Positions 1-13,590 of a stretch of DNA of 64,000 bases are shown one piece after another. Where the stretch lies: assembly GCF_014898815.1 (NCBI RefSeq), contig NW_026515416.1, positions 930,001-994,000 on the forward strand. Reading direction: 5' to 3'. The position numbers and the translations under genes are program-made. Position 1 is the stretch's first letter; the number at the start of each line of letters is the position of its first letter. Below the pieces are notes generated by a model. The model made no database searches and had not been told where the DNA came from. It saw nothing but the letters and a program-made list of their open reading frames with translations. This DNA comes from Panonychus citri (taxonomy: Eukaryota; Arthropoda; Arachnida; Trombidiformes; Tetranychidae).

Positions 1-3000
1 AAAACTAACAAATGATTAAAGATTAACTGATTAGATGTCACATAGAAGTTAGAGATAATAGATTTGATTGTTTGAAGACTAATTAATCAGGTTTAATTTG
101 ATTAACCGCAAATTGTCAAAACTAAACATTTTCTTTAGCTTTATCCTTCCTTAGAATGAAAATCTCAAGCTAATCCATTGGATGATAATGTTTGATAAAA
201 TATTTGATAATAATGTACAATGTTACTAACCGGTTACAAGAGTTAATTGAGTTTCCTTTGATTGTTAATTTATTTCCTTAATTTTATCTTCTTCTTCATT
301 TCTAATTGGCTTGTGATTTATTACAACTTCTTGTTGCTTAATATGAGTTTCTATTGATTCTGCCAAAAGTTTCCTGTTCTTTTCTTGTAAATGGACAATC
401 AGCTCTTGACCAAAGGTAAAATTATCAATTACATTCAATTGATACCCAGGGTGGGACTCAAAGGGAGAGTGATTTGTTTTCTCTTCTCACTCGTTTTATT
501 GATGATGGTATAATTTTCTTGGCAACAAGTACTTACCATCAACATGATGATCACTATTATCACCATCTCCATCTTCATCTTCATCACCGACAACACCATC
601 AACATCTGATGAATCTCAAATTTCTCTTCTTCTTTTTTCTCCCTTAAAACTAGTGAACCTTTTTTTCCTATTCACCGTAACTTCCCATAACCAAAGAATT
701 GAAAAGATACTTAAAAATAGTGTTCATCATCTCTCTCATCCTCATCTTCATCATCTTCAGCATCATCATCATCATCGTTTTCTTTAAAATATCTCTTTCT
801 ATCTCCCTTTTCTCAGCCATCAAGACATGTAAAGGAAAGCGATTGAATCACCTTTGATTAGCTAATGATTAACATATACACTTGATATTAATTTCTAATT
901 GTAATAATTATGATGATGATTGTTCATCATGATGTTGGGAAAACAATAATAATCTGTTATCATGTTGATTATTATGCTTCCGGATCAGTTGTGGTTAATC
1001 ATGATTTGGAAAGAGATTTAATTTGCTTTAACGAATAGTAATTAACAATATGTATTGCTGATTTATTAATCATCATTATGATTAGTTAAATTATTATGTT
1101 TTCGTATGATCAATTGTGAATAGTTATGTTGATTTATCTTTTCTCTCTCACTTTTAGATTATCATGATTATTAAAATTTTTCTTAATTTCAATGATTAAC
1201 ATCAAAAGATGAAGATAATCATCAGAATTGATATATTTTGATGTTATTGTTATTAAAAGTCAATTATTTATAATCCTATTAGGATTTGTTGTTTGTTGAT
1301 TAATTAAAAAAAAATCATAATCATCAACAGTTAATCACGAGGATACACAACAATTAAATACAATTAAAATTGTGTTGAGATGAGGAAAGTTAATTAAATT
1401 AACAATTTGATTATCAGTTAACTTGATTGAAATTTGTTAACATAGTTACAAATGATAATAAGTGTTGATTATTTTATGAAAGTGATTTATTTCAATCAAA
1501 CAATTGACTTTAATTGTCAAATTTATCTCAAGTAAATGAAACAAATCTCAAATCAAGGTAAATCAGGTAAACAAACACAATTAATCAAACTTTTAATTCT
1601 GTTTGTTATTGTTAATTAGTTACTGGGTTAGGTTTCTGCCTTTTTCATTAAAGGGACTGGCAATCAAAATTAACGTGAACACAATTAACTCCTCTAATCA
1701 ACTCAATATTCATGATTAACTTTCACTCTCCATCATTAACTGTTTGTTTTTTGTTGATTATTTAGAAAAAAAATTCTGTTGTTTTCATTTTAATTATAAT
1801 TCTCATAACAGAACCAGAAATGATCAAATTAACCAGTATTTTTGCGAACCCAAAACAATTTAAAACAATCAGTTAATTAGTGAACAATCAATTTTAATAA
1901 ATTCCTATCAATCCCTTGTAAATGATTTATCAATAATTACTCGTTTTCAATGTTGTTAATCAAAAGTAAATTGTTACGATACAATTTCAGGTTCAGGTAA
2001 AAATTTTTTGCTCTTTCATAATGATCGTGACAAACAGCTAATTCAGATAATCAGTTAATTATAATGATTACCAGGCTAATCAAATTACCGACGAAATTTG
2101 GAGAAAAAAATAAGAGATATAATTAAAATTAAATTACAACAATTAGTCGTTAATTGTTGATAATGATTCGATATCAATATATGTAATTATGAGGACAAAA
2201 AAAAACAAGACAAGAATCAGAATTTAATTGTTTTATTGGAAATTTAATTAAAATTCTGACATTAATTTCAACACCTACAAAGTAATTCACATAATCATCA
2301 TGAAATTTAATCATCAACAATTAAATACACACCCAAAGGTGATCACTGTTTATTGAACTCGGAAATAATCAAGTTTAACCTTTATCATTGTTAAAACCTT
2401 GAAATTAATGATCGTAATAATAATAATCAGATCAACTATTAATATTGTAATATAACCGTGGGTTAAATTGTCTTTAATTGTTGATTAATTTTTTGTTTTC
2501 CCTTCAACATTGTGAATGGATAGAAAAAATTAAAAAACAATCAAGTGAACAATTAAAAAATGATTCAATTGTTTTTCTTTAATTGTGTAACATCATAAGG
2601 TTAACAATCAGGTAATTAGGTCATCAACAGTGAAACTAATTGTTTGTAAATCAATTTCATTTAAATTGTCAATGGATGATTATCATGATAAATATATTAC
2701 CAATTAACTAGAATGATATACAAGTTAGTTAACCATAATAAACTTATCTTAATTGTGATGATAATTAACTGATGAAAGATGTAATTGACTAGTAATTAAA
2801 AAAATTTGGAAAGACAACAATTTATTAATTATTAAATTAATTAAGTTAAATGAATAGCAAAGAGGGAGAAAAATTTGTCTACAGTTTTAAATGAGCATGT
2901 TAACTTTTTTTTTTAATTAATTAACTGTGATAATAAATCAACATAGGATCAGTTAATTATCTTGGAAACAGTTAGTTGATTGTATTGATGATTTGTTAAT

Positions 3001-4361
3001 CTAATTTTCATAATCTCTTCCGGATTAATAACACAGAATTAACTTTAATCCGATTGATTTAATTTCTGTTTAATTTACTTTGATAATAAATAATTTATTA
3101 AACATCATTTACAGTTAATCAATCCTGTTTATTGCTGTTAATTGTTAATTTATTCATTGATTCACACCTTGATCCGATTGATTAACAAACTTTTTTTTGA
3201 CTAAATTGTGTTTCCATCCGATTCATTTTTTGTTCAATATTAATTGTATCAATTTAAACTTTTTTTTTCTTACTAATACAATTTACTAATTACATGTTAA
3301 TATAACAACAATCAAGCCTTCCAGGTAAACTAATCAGCTTACAAACAACAAACTATTGTATTGATGATGTTTGTTAATACTAACCAGACAATAATTAATA
3401 AATTCAATTAGTTATTTAATTACAATTACATAAATTACTTCCGGTCTGGATCAATATCATAGTAAATATATAAATTGAAACAATTTATCGATAACTATGA
3501 TTATTATTTAGCTGATTGATAATTTAGATTAATAAACAAAAGTTTCTTGGGCAGCAATCAAGTAAACAATTGTGATGATAATCATGCCAACAACAACAAT
3601 GAAAACAAATAACTGTAACTAAATTTGAGTATCAAAGGGATGTTTCAAAATTTTACCATGAAAACAATGTTTCAATGATCATGATAACAGATTAGTTAAT
3701 ATTGAGATTTCAATCGGAATCTGTTCAAGAAGAAAGGAAAACTTTTCTCTTTGGTGAAAAGCTCATTCCATGAATAACGAATTTTTCTACTGAATAGTTG
3801 AACCAGAATTTCTTAGTGATTCAGGTTTTCAGTTCAACGAATTAACTTTCTCTTATAATCGTAAAAATCCTAGAGAGAGAGATTTTAACCTACATTTGTT
3901 TTCGTCTATCAATCACATTCGATCGTTTTATCTCAATCAAATTGGAAGAGAAAAAAATTCTCTGGTAATATAAAATCTCTTCCTGAATTTCAATTTAACT
4001 GAAAGCTAAAATTTGGAGAAATTTCTTAATTTGTTTGGTGTCAACTCGAAGATGAGGAAGATAATTCTTTGTATTAAATTCCATCTAAGGTGATGATGAT
4101 GATTAGTGGTGGTTGTAGTGGATGAAAGGGTGGATGAGGAAGATGATATTTTGTAAACATGTTACTCAATATGAGTTAGGCCTAAGTCAACCTACTGATA
4201 CTATTACTTGATGATAAATAACATGATAACATAACCAGGTAATCAAATGAGCTTTTTACTAAATTGTTGGCTAAATTTAAGCTTAAATTGTTGACGCTCG
4301 GCCAATTTATCGTAATAACTTACAACTCATCATCTTCATCATCATTTACAGTTATCTTTAC

Positions 4362-4389
4362 ATCTCTCTCTCTCTCTCTCTCTCTCTCT
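4362..4389. repeat. (CT)n microsatellite
   Basis: Uninterrupted CT dinucleotide run of about 28 bases in non-coding DNA. Confidence 0.9.
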
Positions 4390-6036
4390 AATTCCTCTCC
4401 TACACACATTAGTTATTAGATTATTAATAAGATGCTTATGTTATAATTAATAATCTAATTCAATTTAGTGATTGTTTTAAATGTTAAAACTCACTAAATT
4501 GTTCCCAAACGAAACTAAATTAACTTTCAACAATAACCGGTTACTTTTGTTAAAAGTTATGTTATTAGTTTAGTTAACGTAGCATTTAATTTGTATTATC
4601 ATTGAATTAGTTTGCGTGTGTTTTTTAAATTTACTTGATTTGGTTTCGGCTTGTTAGTTAATTCAGTTAGTTAGTAATTTAACTATTATCATTAACAATC
4701 ATTGTTGATGATTTACGCTGATTACCCTGTAATTATATATTTTATTGAAGATTGTGATTATATCACTTGAAATACACACTAGTTACAATAGGCCACCCAT
4801 GTGAATGTTAATTGTTGTTGGATTTTTTTTTTCTTCATCACAATGAAAATAAACTGATAAGGATGCGAATGATGATGAAGATGATAAAGAGAAAGGGATG
4901 ATAAATATCAAAGAGAGAAAGCGAGAGAGATTTAGAGAGTGAGAGGGAGAGATTCATTATCTCTTTTCGTAAACTTCTTATTCGTTCCAACGATTTTTAC
5001 GTTTTCCTTTTCGTTGATAAAAGTTGAGCTTTTTCTTGGAATTTTTTTTAATCTTCTCAGGATGTTAATGATTCTCATTTATTTTCAGGTTAAAATTCAT
5101 GGGAGATGAAGATGAATATTTTTTATCTTCTTTTCCGGAATTTATTTACTAAATGTTTCCCTATGGTAGCGCCAATTTTAAAAGGAATCAAGTTTTTTCT
5201 GTGATGAAGATGATGATAAGGATGATAAGGATGAAGATAAATAATCTTCTTTTTTTTCTCTTCTCTTCTATTCCATTGGATTTATTGATTTTCTCTTTCA
5301 TTTATTGATGATGATGGTTAATTATTCATTTTCTTTATGGTTCAGATGTTGATCCGTTGATTGATTTGCAAATTAACTTGTTAACCTATTAACTGATTGA
5401 CTGATTAACTTTTTCTTTTGATTAATCAATTGTTTGGTTTTGTTTTATTTTCGCAATTTACATTAAATGGATTGATGTTAATTTATCATCATGCTGAAAG
5501 TATTTATGTTAATTATTTAATATTAAAAATAACATTGTAACATATTAACTGATGATGATTATATTTACTTTAATTTTGATTTATGATTTATGATTCACCT
5601 TTACCTTTGGTGATGTTGTTTTATTTTTGGATGACAATTAATGGATAATAATGATATCATCATCATCATCATCAGATCTTAATTGAAGACAATTAAGGTT
5701 AAATGATACTGGAATAATTAGTTAATTGTTTCTGAATAAAAGATGAAGGAGAAAGCAAAATGAATCAAAACGAAAGTTTTTCAGGAATGTTAGTATTTGT
5801 TGCCCTTAAATGATGAATGGCCATTGAGTAAAATGAAAGAGAGAGAGAGAGAAGAGAGATGATGATGATGAGAATAGTAATGAAACTCTTAATGGATTAG
5901 TGATAGTAAGAGAATGAGAGATTTATGTACTAAGGTGGGCTCATCTTTTCCCTTCCCTAATCTCGCTATAAATATGTGACAATATTTACCTTGATGGTGG
6001 ATGAGGATAAAGATGAAAGTAGTAGAGAAAGTGAGA

Positions 6037-6059
6037 GAAAGAGAGAGAGAGAGAGAGAG
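6037..6059. repeat. (GA)n microsatellite
   Basis: GA dinucleotide run of about 23 bases, continuing a purine-rich stretch from about 6020. Confidence 0.85.
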
Positions 6060-9000
6060 GGAGCGATATCATCATGTTCATCCTCATCACTTTGAAGTGT
6101 TGACAGAAAAAGATGATGATCAATGGTAGAGAATAGAAATCAAAGTCAAGAATAAACAATGATCATCTTTGACCATCACCACCAATTGTTATTAATCAAA
6201 CAAGTTTCACATTATCATCATCAATCAATGATAATCAAATTAACTATTGACAATTTAAGTTTTTATTTACAGTAACATCATTATCTTAATCTTTATCTTG
6301 AACTTGAACCTTTCTATTATCTTAAAGATTACTAAAAATACTGATGATTGAATTAGCTGATTCTCAATTTAATCTAATTGAATTGGTTAATTGTGTGTAC
6401 TCACTGAAAAATTTAAAGTTAATTGTTACTATTAATCCCACACAATGATAAGTTATCTTTGTCTTGACCAATGCTATTATGGTAACAGCAACAACAACAA
6501 GTTCAATTGAAATTGAAATTGAAATGATTATTTGATTATGATGATGATTACGATGATTATCATTATGATGATCAAAGACCAATCCTTTATTATTATTATT
6601 TTTAAATCATTATCATCATTAACTGATTATCATTATCATGTTATTTTCATGGTCGTAGCCAATATTATACATCTAATATCATCTTAATGATACCATTATC
6701 ATTATCAGGTTGATGATGATGATGAAGATGATGATAAGTATTGAGTGAAATTATAAAAGTTAATAAATCTTAATCATCATTAGCTCTCATTTAATTAAAG
6801 CACTAATCAACTTTCAACAGATTGATTATTTGATCATCTTACCTTATATGCCATCTTTTGATAATCAACTATTGTCCTGGATCATCTTGATGATGATTAT
6901 CACTAAATTGTGATTATAATTTAATTAGTATTAGGTTGATATCAATTGACAATTAACTGATAAATATCACATACAATTGTCAAACTTTGTAAACAATTAA
7001 CTTAATCCAACAATTGATCGTGTATCTTGATTTTATCATGAAACTTTTATTAAACGTTTAGGTTTTTGTTTTCTCAGTTTGTGTTAATTTAAAATTAAAT
7101 TGTTCACAATTAACCATCATGATTAAGCTTTGGTGAACACACAAACAATTAAAAGTTAATCAAAATTGTTTTTGTTGCTTTTTTGAGTAAAAAAAAAATT
7201 ATTCACAAATTGTATTGTAAACAACAAGGTTATACAATATAATATGTTTGTTTTTTAATTGTTGACAGTTAAAAAACCTGAGTAGCAACCTCAATTTAAA
7301 TTGTTACCGTTAATTAACCATTATAACTAAAATTAACCGAATCACAATTAAACAAACTAAATCTCATTATCATTATCATCGGTTTAAATACATCAAATTT
7401 ATATAATTCATTTGCAATCTAACTGTTTCTTTAATTAACTTTCTCTCTGTTGTTGATTAACCAGCAACAATCAAGTTGAAATTGTAATTATTTGGGTTAA
7501 TTATTGATGGAGAGATAGATTTTTTTTTTCTGCGATTGAGAATTATAATAAGATGAAAGATAAATGATTAAGATGAAATTTTAATTAACCTCACAATAGC
7601 TTATTGTCTACTTGAATTACTAAATTGTTTGATGATTTTAAGTTTTACTTTAATTGTATTAACTAATTAGCCAGAAACATACATAGAAAATTGTATTTCA
7701 AGGGCAAAGGACAATTAGACATGGTTATCATTTACTGAATCAGGTTGTTCTTTAACAAATATAAAAGTAATTTTCATCTTCTTACCTTGATTACTATTCT
7801 TGTGATGAAGATGAAGATGAAGATGATGATGAAGACGATTCACACTTTCGTGAGTTTACCTCCAACAGAGTTAAAAGGTTAACAGGTAACTTTGATTCTG
7901 TGTGAAGATTGAGGAGAAAAAGATTGAAAATGAAAGAGAAGATGAAGATGATTTCTCTCTTTGCCCCTTTCTCTCTCTTTCTTTATCTTCCAGTTATCAT
8001 TATTTTCATCTTCATCTCTGATAAATGATCTTCCATGAAATTGAATGTTTGACCTGATTCATTATCATTTTCATATTCATCGTTATTGATAACATTTTTA
8101 TTGGATTTCATAGACACTCACCTGATATTATTTGTTACTGTAAATGATTATCATCATCAACAACAAAGTTAATTAGGACAAATCTAATCAACTTTACAAT
8201 TACCCAATTAATATGCCCTTAGGATAATTTAACTTCTTAGGTCTCTCTTTCAATCTTATTCAATGGGATAACTTTTAAATGATCATCAGGAGAGAAACTT
8301 TTAATCTTGTTATGTTGATTGCTAACGGTAACATTTAATTTCTCAACAATTTAACTGATTAACTCTCCATTGATAACAATAGTAAAATGATTAATCAATT
8401 TACAATTTGATTGTTTGAATATTCATTGTGAACAAAAGGTAAATACAATAATATAAATCATTAGCTGTGTTTGTATTTTTAATTGTGTTTAACTTTTTCT
8501 TTAATTTCTCATAATCAATTATGATTGTTAATCATGATAAAACCCTCAAGTATTTGATATCATCATGATCGTCATCATCATCAGATGATTATTATTATAA
8601 TTTCCTTTACCTTGGGGACAATTAAATGGGTATTTTGTATCAGCAAGAAATTATTTATATAAAAATTCATTGAAGAGACAATCAGTAAATTGTTATCAAC
8701 AAGTTCGTAATGATTAAAATATAATAATGATTACGAAAAGTTTTGTTAAATCAAGGTCAAGAATTGGAGATAAACCAAATTAACAATTTGAGGGAAAAAG
8801 GTAACAACAATCAGGAAATGGCCTCACAATACATTAAACTAAATTAATTTCTGTTAAACTACTATTAATAAATTCACTATGAACAATTATGTGACTAACA
8901 ATTAACTTGATTTCTTTTGTCGTTAATTGAGAGTAGTAACAATTTTGCCAGTAAAAAGATAATCAATTTGAGGTCAACAATCGGATGAGAATCAAACAAT

Positions 9001-12000
9001 CAAATGGTCAAACAATTAGAAAATCAAACCAACACTTGAAACAGTTACATTTATAATCGTTGTTAATATTGTAATCGGATTATAATTTCTAACAATTAAC
9101 AGGTAAATTGATGATGAGTCCAAAACAATTAACCAACTACCTGAATATTATTGGGATTTGAATGACAATATCAATTGAATATAAATCAGCAGGATGATGA
9201 TGACAAAAGAGGAAGATGTGTAAAAGATAATGAGACAAATGGAGATGAAAGTGAAGAGATTAAGATTTATAATGAATGGAGAGAGAGAGAGAAAGGGAAA
9301 TAATATGTCGAAAGTTTGTTTTTTCATCTCCTGAGAGAGAGAAAGGAAGAAAAAACTATTATCATCATCATCATTATGAGATGAGTTCAATGGACTAACG
9401 ATTTGTTACTCATTTACCTGGAATCGTTTTGTATTATTCAGGGTCAAGGTTCGTACCTGAAGAAATGACTTCATCAAATATTATCATTATCCCTAACAAA
9501 CAAGTTCTGATCATTTTTATATTTATCTTTCACTTACCTTCATCATCATCATCATCATCACCAACAACATGATGATCATTTAGTTGTGAGGGTCAATTAC
9601 ATAGCATAGTTTTAATAGTTAATCATCATTATCATCATCGGAATTATAATCTAATGATTATCTTGCTTCATTTTTCACTCTTTCTTTTATCCCTCTTTTT
9701 GTTCAATTCTGTTTATCTTACTGGAAAAGATGAGGAAGACAAAATGATGATGATGATGATGATGATAATCATAATGAAGATGATGCTCTCATGATATTAT
9801 AATAAACTTGACCTAATCACTTTGATTCTTGTATTAATCTTGGCTTTCACCTTATCATCATCGGCTGATATGATTGATTATATGTGTATCTTATTTATTG
9901 TACAATTAACTGTACAATTTAGTATCATTACAATTTGATTAAAAGATTGACATGATGTAAATTCAGTTGATTACGATGATTAACTTTTAACTGGAAAGTT
10001 ATTTAATGTTATCATAATAGAAAGTTCTCAATTTGATTCATTTTCAATCAATTGGAAGATACAATCAATAAATTGTAAATCATTATTATCATTTCGCGTT
10101 GATTGTGATTTGAATTTTTAATTTACTTGCGATTTTTAAATTCTCTCAACAATTAGAATCATCATCGATTTAATTATTTCTTTACTATCTCAATTAGACC
10201 AAGATTTATTATTAAGGTAATTTGGTTTATCCCTTTTATTAATCAGTTAATCATTTTTTTTTTGTTTCTTATACTTTTTCTTGTTGTATTGAAGTTTTTA
10301 AGTTGGTTAATTGTAATCAATCAAATCAATGATAAGACCCAATTAATATATTGATAACTATTAACAAACTCAATATTCAATCAATCCCGTTGGTTGGGTG
10401 GTAACTAATCAAGATAAAGTTATTTTCAAAGTAATTAACTATTAATAATCATAATCAACCTTTTTTCTTAATTTCTTAATTAAAGGTTAATATACAATCA
10501 ATAAGTTAATTGTGATTTCATTTAATAAACATTTAAACAATTTAATATTTACAATCAATTTCTCTATGAAATTGTTTCACTTGTTGGATGATGATTGACA
10601 TTCAATTGTTGTTGAAATTTTGATTATTTCATTAAATCAATCAAATTATGATTAATATTATTAAACAGATATAATTGTTCAAATCTTATTGATGATTAAT
10701 TTTGATTGTCGTCCTGACGTAACTTTATTTTCAAGGTAAATTAACAAGGTATTAAGATAGATTAAGCGAAAGAGTTAATCACCAATGAGAATCTAAATTG
10801 ATTGATTGATTAATTTAACCATTAAATTGTGATAATCAACTGATCATTACAACATTGGTAATAAAATAACAAATATCATTATTATTACATATGAATGACC
10901 TAAGACAAAAGGTTAAATTAATGAGTGTGAATGTAAATTGATTATGATTAGAAAAAGTTAAATTGTTTGTTGATTAACAAGCAATGGACATGATCAGGGT
11001 GGGTGAGTAAATTGTTGATTAAATTGTTTACCACCCACCGATAAGATGTATCACTTTTGAATTAAGTGAATTGATAATTGTTGGTAATCAATTATCAAAA
11101 TGAGACAGAAGAAAACAAAGATTAAGATTATCATTGATTATTATAAGAAAATTAAAGTTTGATTGTATGATTAAAATTCATCATCAAATGATGAATTACC
11201 AGTTAATCAATTGTCTGGTGGTGGTGTTGTTGATTAACATGATTTGTTAATTATCATCATATGAGATTAAATATAACAATAATAATAGTAAAGTAAGAAA
11301 AAAATAAATAAAGTTAATGGTTGATTAAAATTAGTAAACAATTTAAGTTGATGATAAACAAAAAGGTAAATTAACAACAATAATCAACGGAAGGTAAAGT
11401 TAAAGGAAGATGAGGATGAGGATGAGGATGATGATGATGGCGAAAACGGTGTCAGATTAATAAAAATAAGAAAGAGAAAGAGAAAGAGAGATGATGATGA
11501 TGATGAGTATTTCTCCTTGTTTATCATCCTCATCTTCATGTAGTAAAAGAAGAAAAGGAAAAAGTTTAGAATAAGAATGAATCTAAAAATATGATTACCC
11601 GATATTCAATCATCTTTTTTACTCCTTCTTTTTTTCTCAGACAATTTTGGCTTTTTTCTCTTCTTCATCTTCATCATCATCATCAGAGTCTTTAAGCATC
11701 CTCATCATGATGATGATACAGATTCTTTTGAAAGGCGTCTCCTGAGAATCCGAAAATTTGACCGTAATAACGATGATAGAGAAGAAAGAAAAAAGTAATA
11801 TATATTGACTCACTAATCCATCTGAAAGAAATAAAACCTCTTTAAATTGTTGACGATGTTAAAATACTTTCCAATGAATGCCAAGGATGATAATTTGTGG
11901 CGAAAAAAACAAACATCAACAAAAGTGAATTAACTTTTCCCACTGTCACCTAAATCTAATTTAATCCCTTTTCCCTTTTATATTCCAAGATTAATGGAAA

Positions 12001-12404
12001 CATTTAATGATCGTTTCCATCTAATCTAATAAACATATAATAAGTATAAATTTCGTTTAATTCAAGTTTTATTATCATTTTTATGAGAGAGAGAAATTGA
12101 AACATTTAGTTGTTCAATTTTTTTTTCGTCTTTTTTGTTGATCGAGTTTCTTAATCCAACAACAGATGGAGTAACTTTCGAGAAGCAAAAACTGGTTAGC
12201 AAACTGGTGAATGAATTTAGTTTTATTTTGACTACTATCTGATTCACATCACAACAGATTAACAATATGTGATATTTGAGATTTTGTTTATGTTTTTCTC
12301 TTTGTTTTTTTATTATTTGTGTTTTTTGTATTTCTATACTAATTTACCTTTAAAAGTTTGAATTACTGGTGCTAATAATTAATATTAACAACAATTTTGT
12401 CTTT

Positions 12405-13543
12405 ATGTCTTTAAATGGTCATCTTGATGACGTTTTTCCACTTCATCTTCATTGTCCAGAAGGTGGTAAGAAATCCTATTTGGCCAGTATTGAAAGTCTA
12501 GAGGACAGTGATTCAGGCGGAGATGGTAGTGAAAATGTTTCAACAAGCGACAACAACACGACAACCACAAGCCCAACCACCAATACCACCACCAGCAGCA
12601 GTAGCAACAACAACATCAACATTAATAACAACATCACCACCATTAACAATATCAACTATAAGAAAAACAATAATATTATTAACATCAACAACAACAATAA
12701 CCATAATAATCTTAGCAATCATGTTGATCATGATGATAATTCAATTGTAATGAATTATACTGAACATGTTATCATGGAAATAGTTGAAACCGAAAGGACT
12801 TATGTGAATGATTTATCAGAGATTATCGAGGTAATCATCATTATGATTAAATAATCTTCACCATCATAATGAGCAAAATTTTCTAATTGTTTTCTTTTCT
12901 TTTCTCTCTCTCTCTCTCTCTCTTTCCAATATCAAGGGTTATCTTATTTATTTCAAAAGGCTTATATCTAATCAAGGCTCAACACCACCAACGACAACAA
13001 CAACAACCTCATTATCATCTTTATCAACACCAGCATCATCGACATCATCTTCATCATCACGCAACAAGTGCTTTATTTGTGTTGATCAACTATTTGGTAA
13101 TATTGAGGACATATTTAAATTTAACTCCAAATTTCTCAGTCAATTGGAAGATTGTGATTTTAAGCCACGTCGGATTGCAAAGTGTTTTATCCAACAATCA
13201 AAAGGATTTGATGTTTATACACAATATTGTACCAATTATCCAAGGTGAGCGGAGGAAAAAGTTTATATTTACTCATCTTTTTCTTTCTATTGGTCTTGTT
13301 ATTGTTGTTTATTGTGGTTTATTGTTTATTTTTTCATCACAATCATCATCATCTCTTTGATTTTTACCTTTCAGAATCAAAATCATTCATCTCAAGTGTG
13401 TGTGTGCGTATTATCATGATACTCAATCCATAAATAGATGTTAATTGATGTGCTTTTTTCTAACCATGATAATACAAATAATTTAATTACAATTATGATG
13501 ATGAAATGAATACAAAGAAGATTCTTTGTTTTTAACAGGTAAC

Positions 13544-13590
<47 letters not shown>

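Larger units (their letters stand above)
1..12404. other. Gene-free AT-rich region with simple repeats
   Basis: I found no convincing exon on either strand. The sequence is AT-rich, with constant short words such as TTAATTGT/ACAATTAA and TGATTAAC. It also has many ATG/CAT triplet runs (for example near 740-775, 5655-5675, 9540-9560, 9745-9770) and GA/CT dinucleotide tracts. The small open frames here (for example 6364-6582 and 9148-9390, minus) are translations of such repeats and show no protein-like composition. Part of it could be the promoter, 5' UTR or an upstream intron of the RhoGEF gene starting near 12405. An undetected short exon cannot be excluded. Confidence 0.6.

Noticed and set aside
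12540..12750. Open frames on both strands overlapping RhoGEF exon 1
   Set aside because: They are shadow frames of the Asn/Thr-rich coding sequence; only the frame leading into the DH domain continues across the splice.
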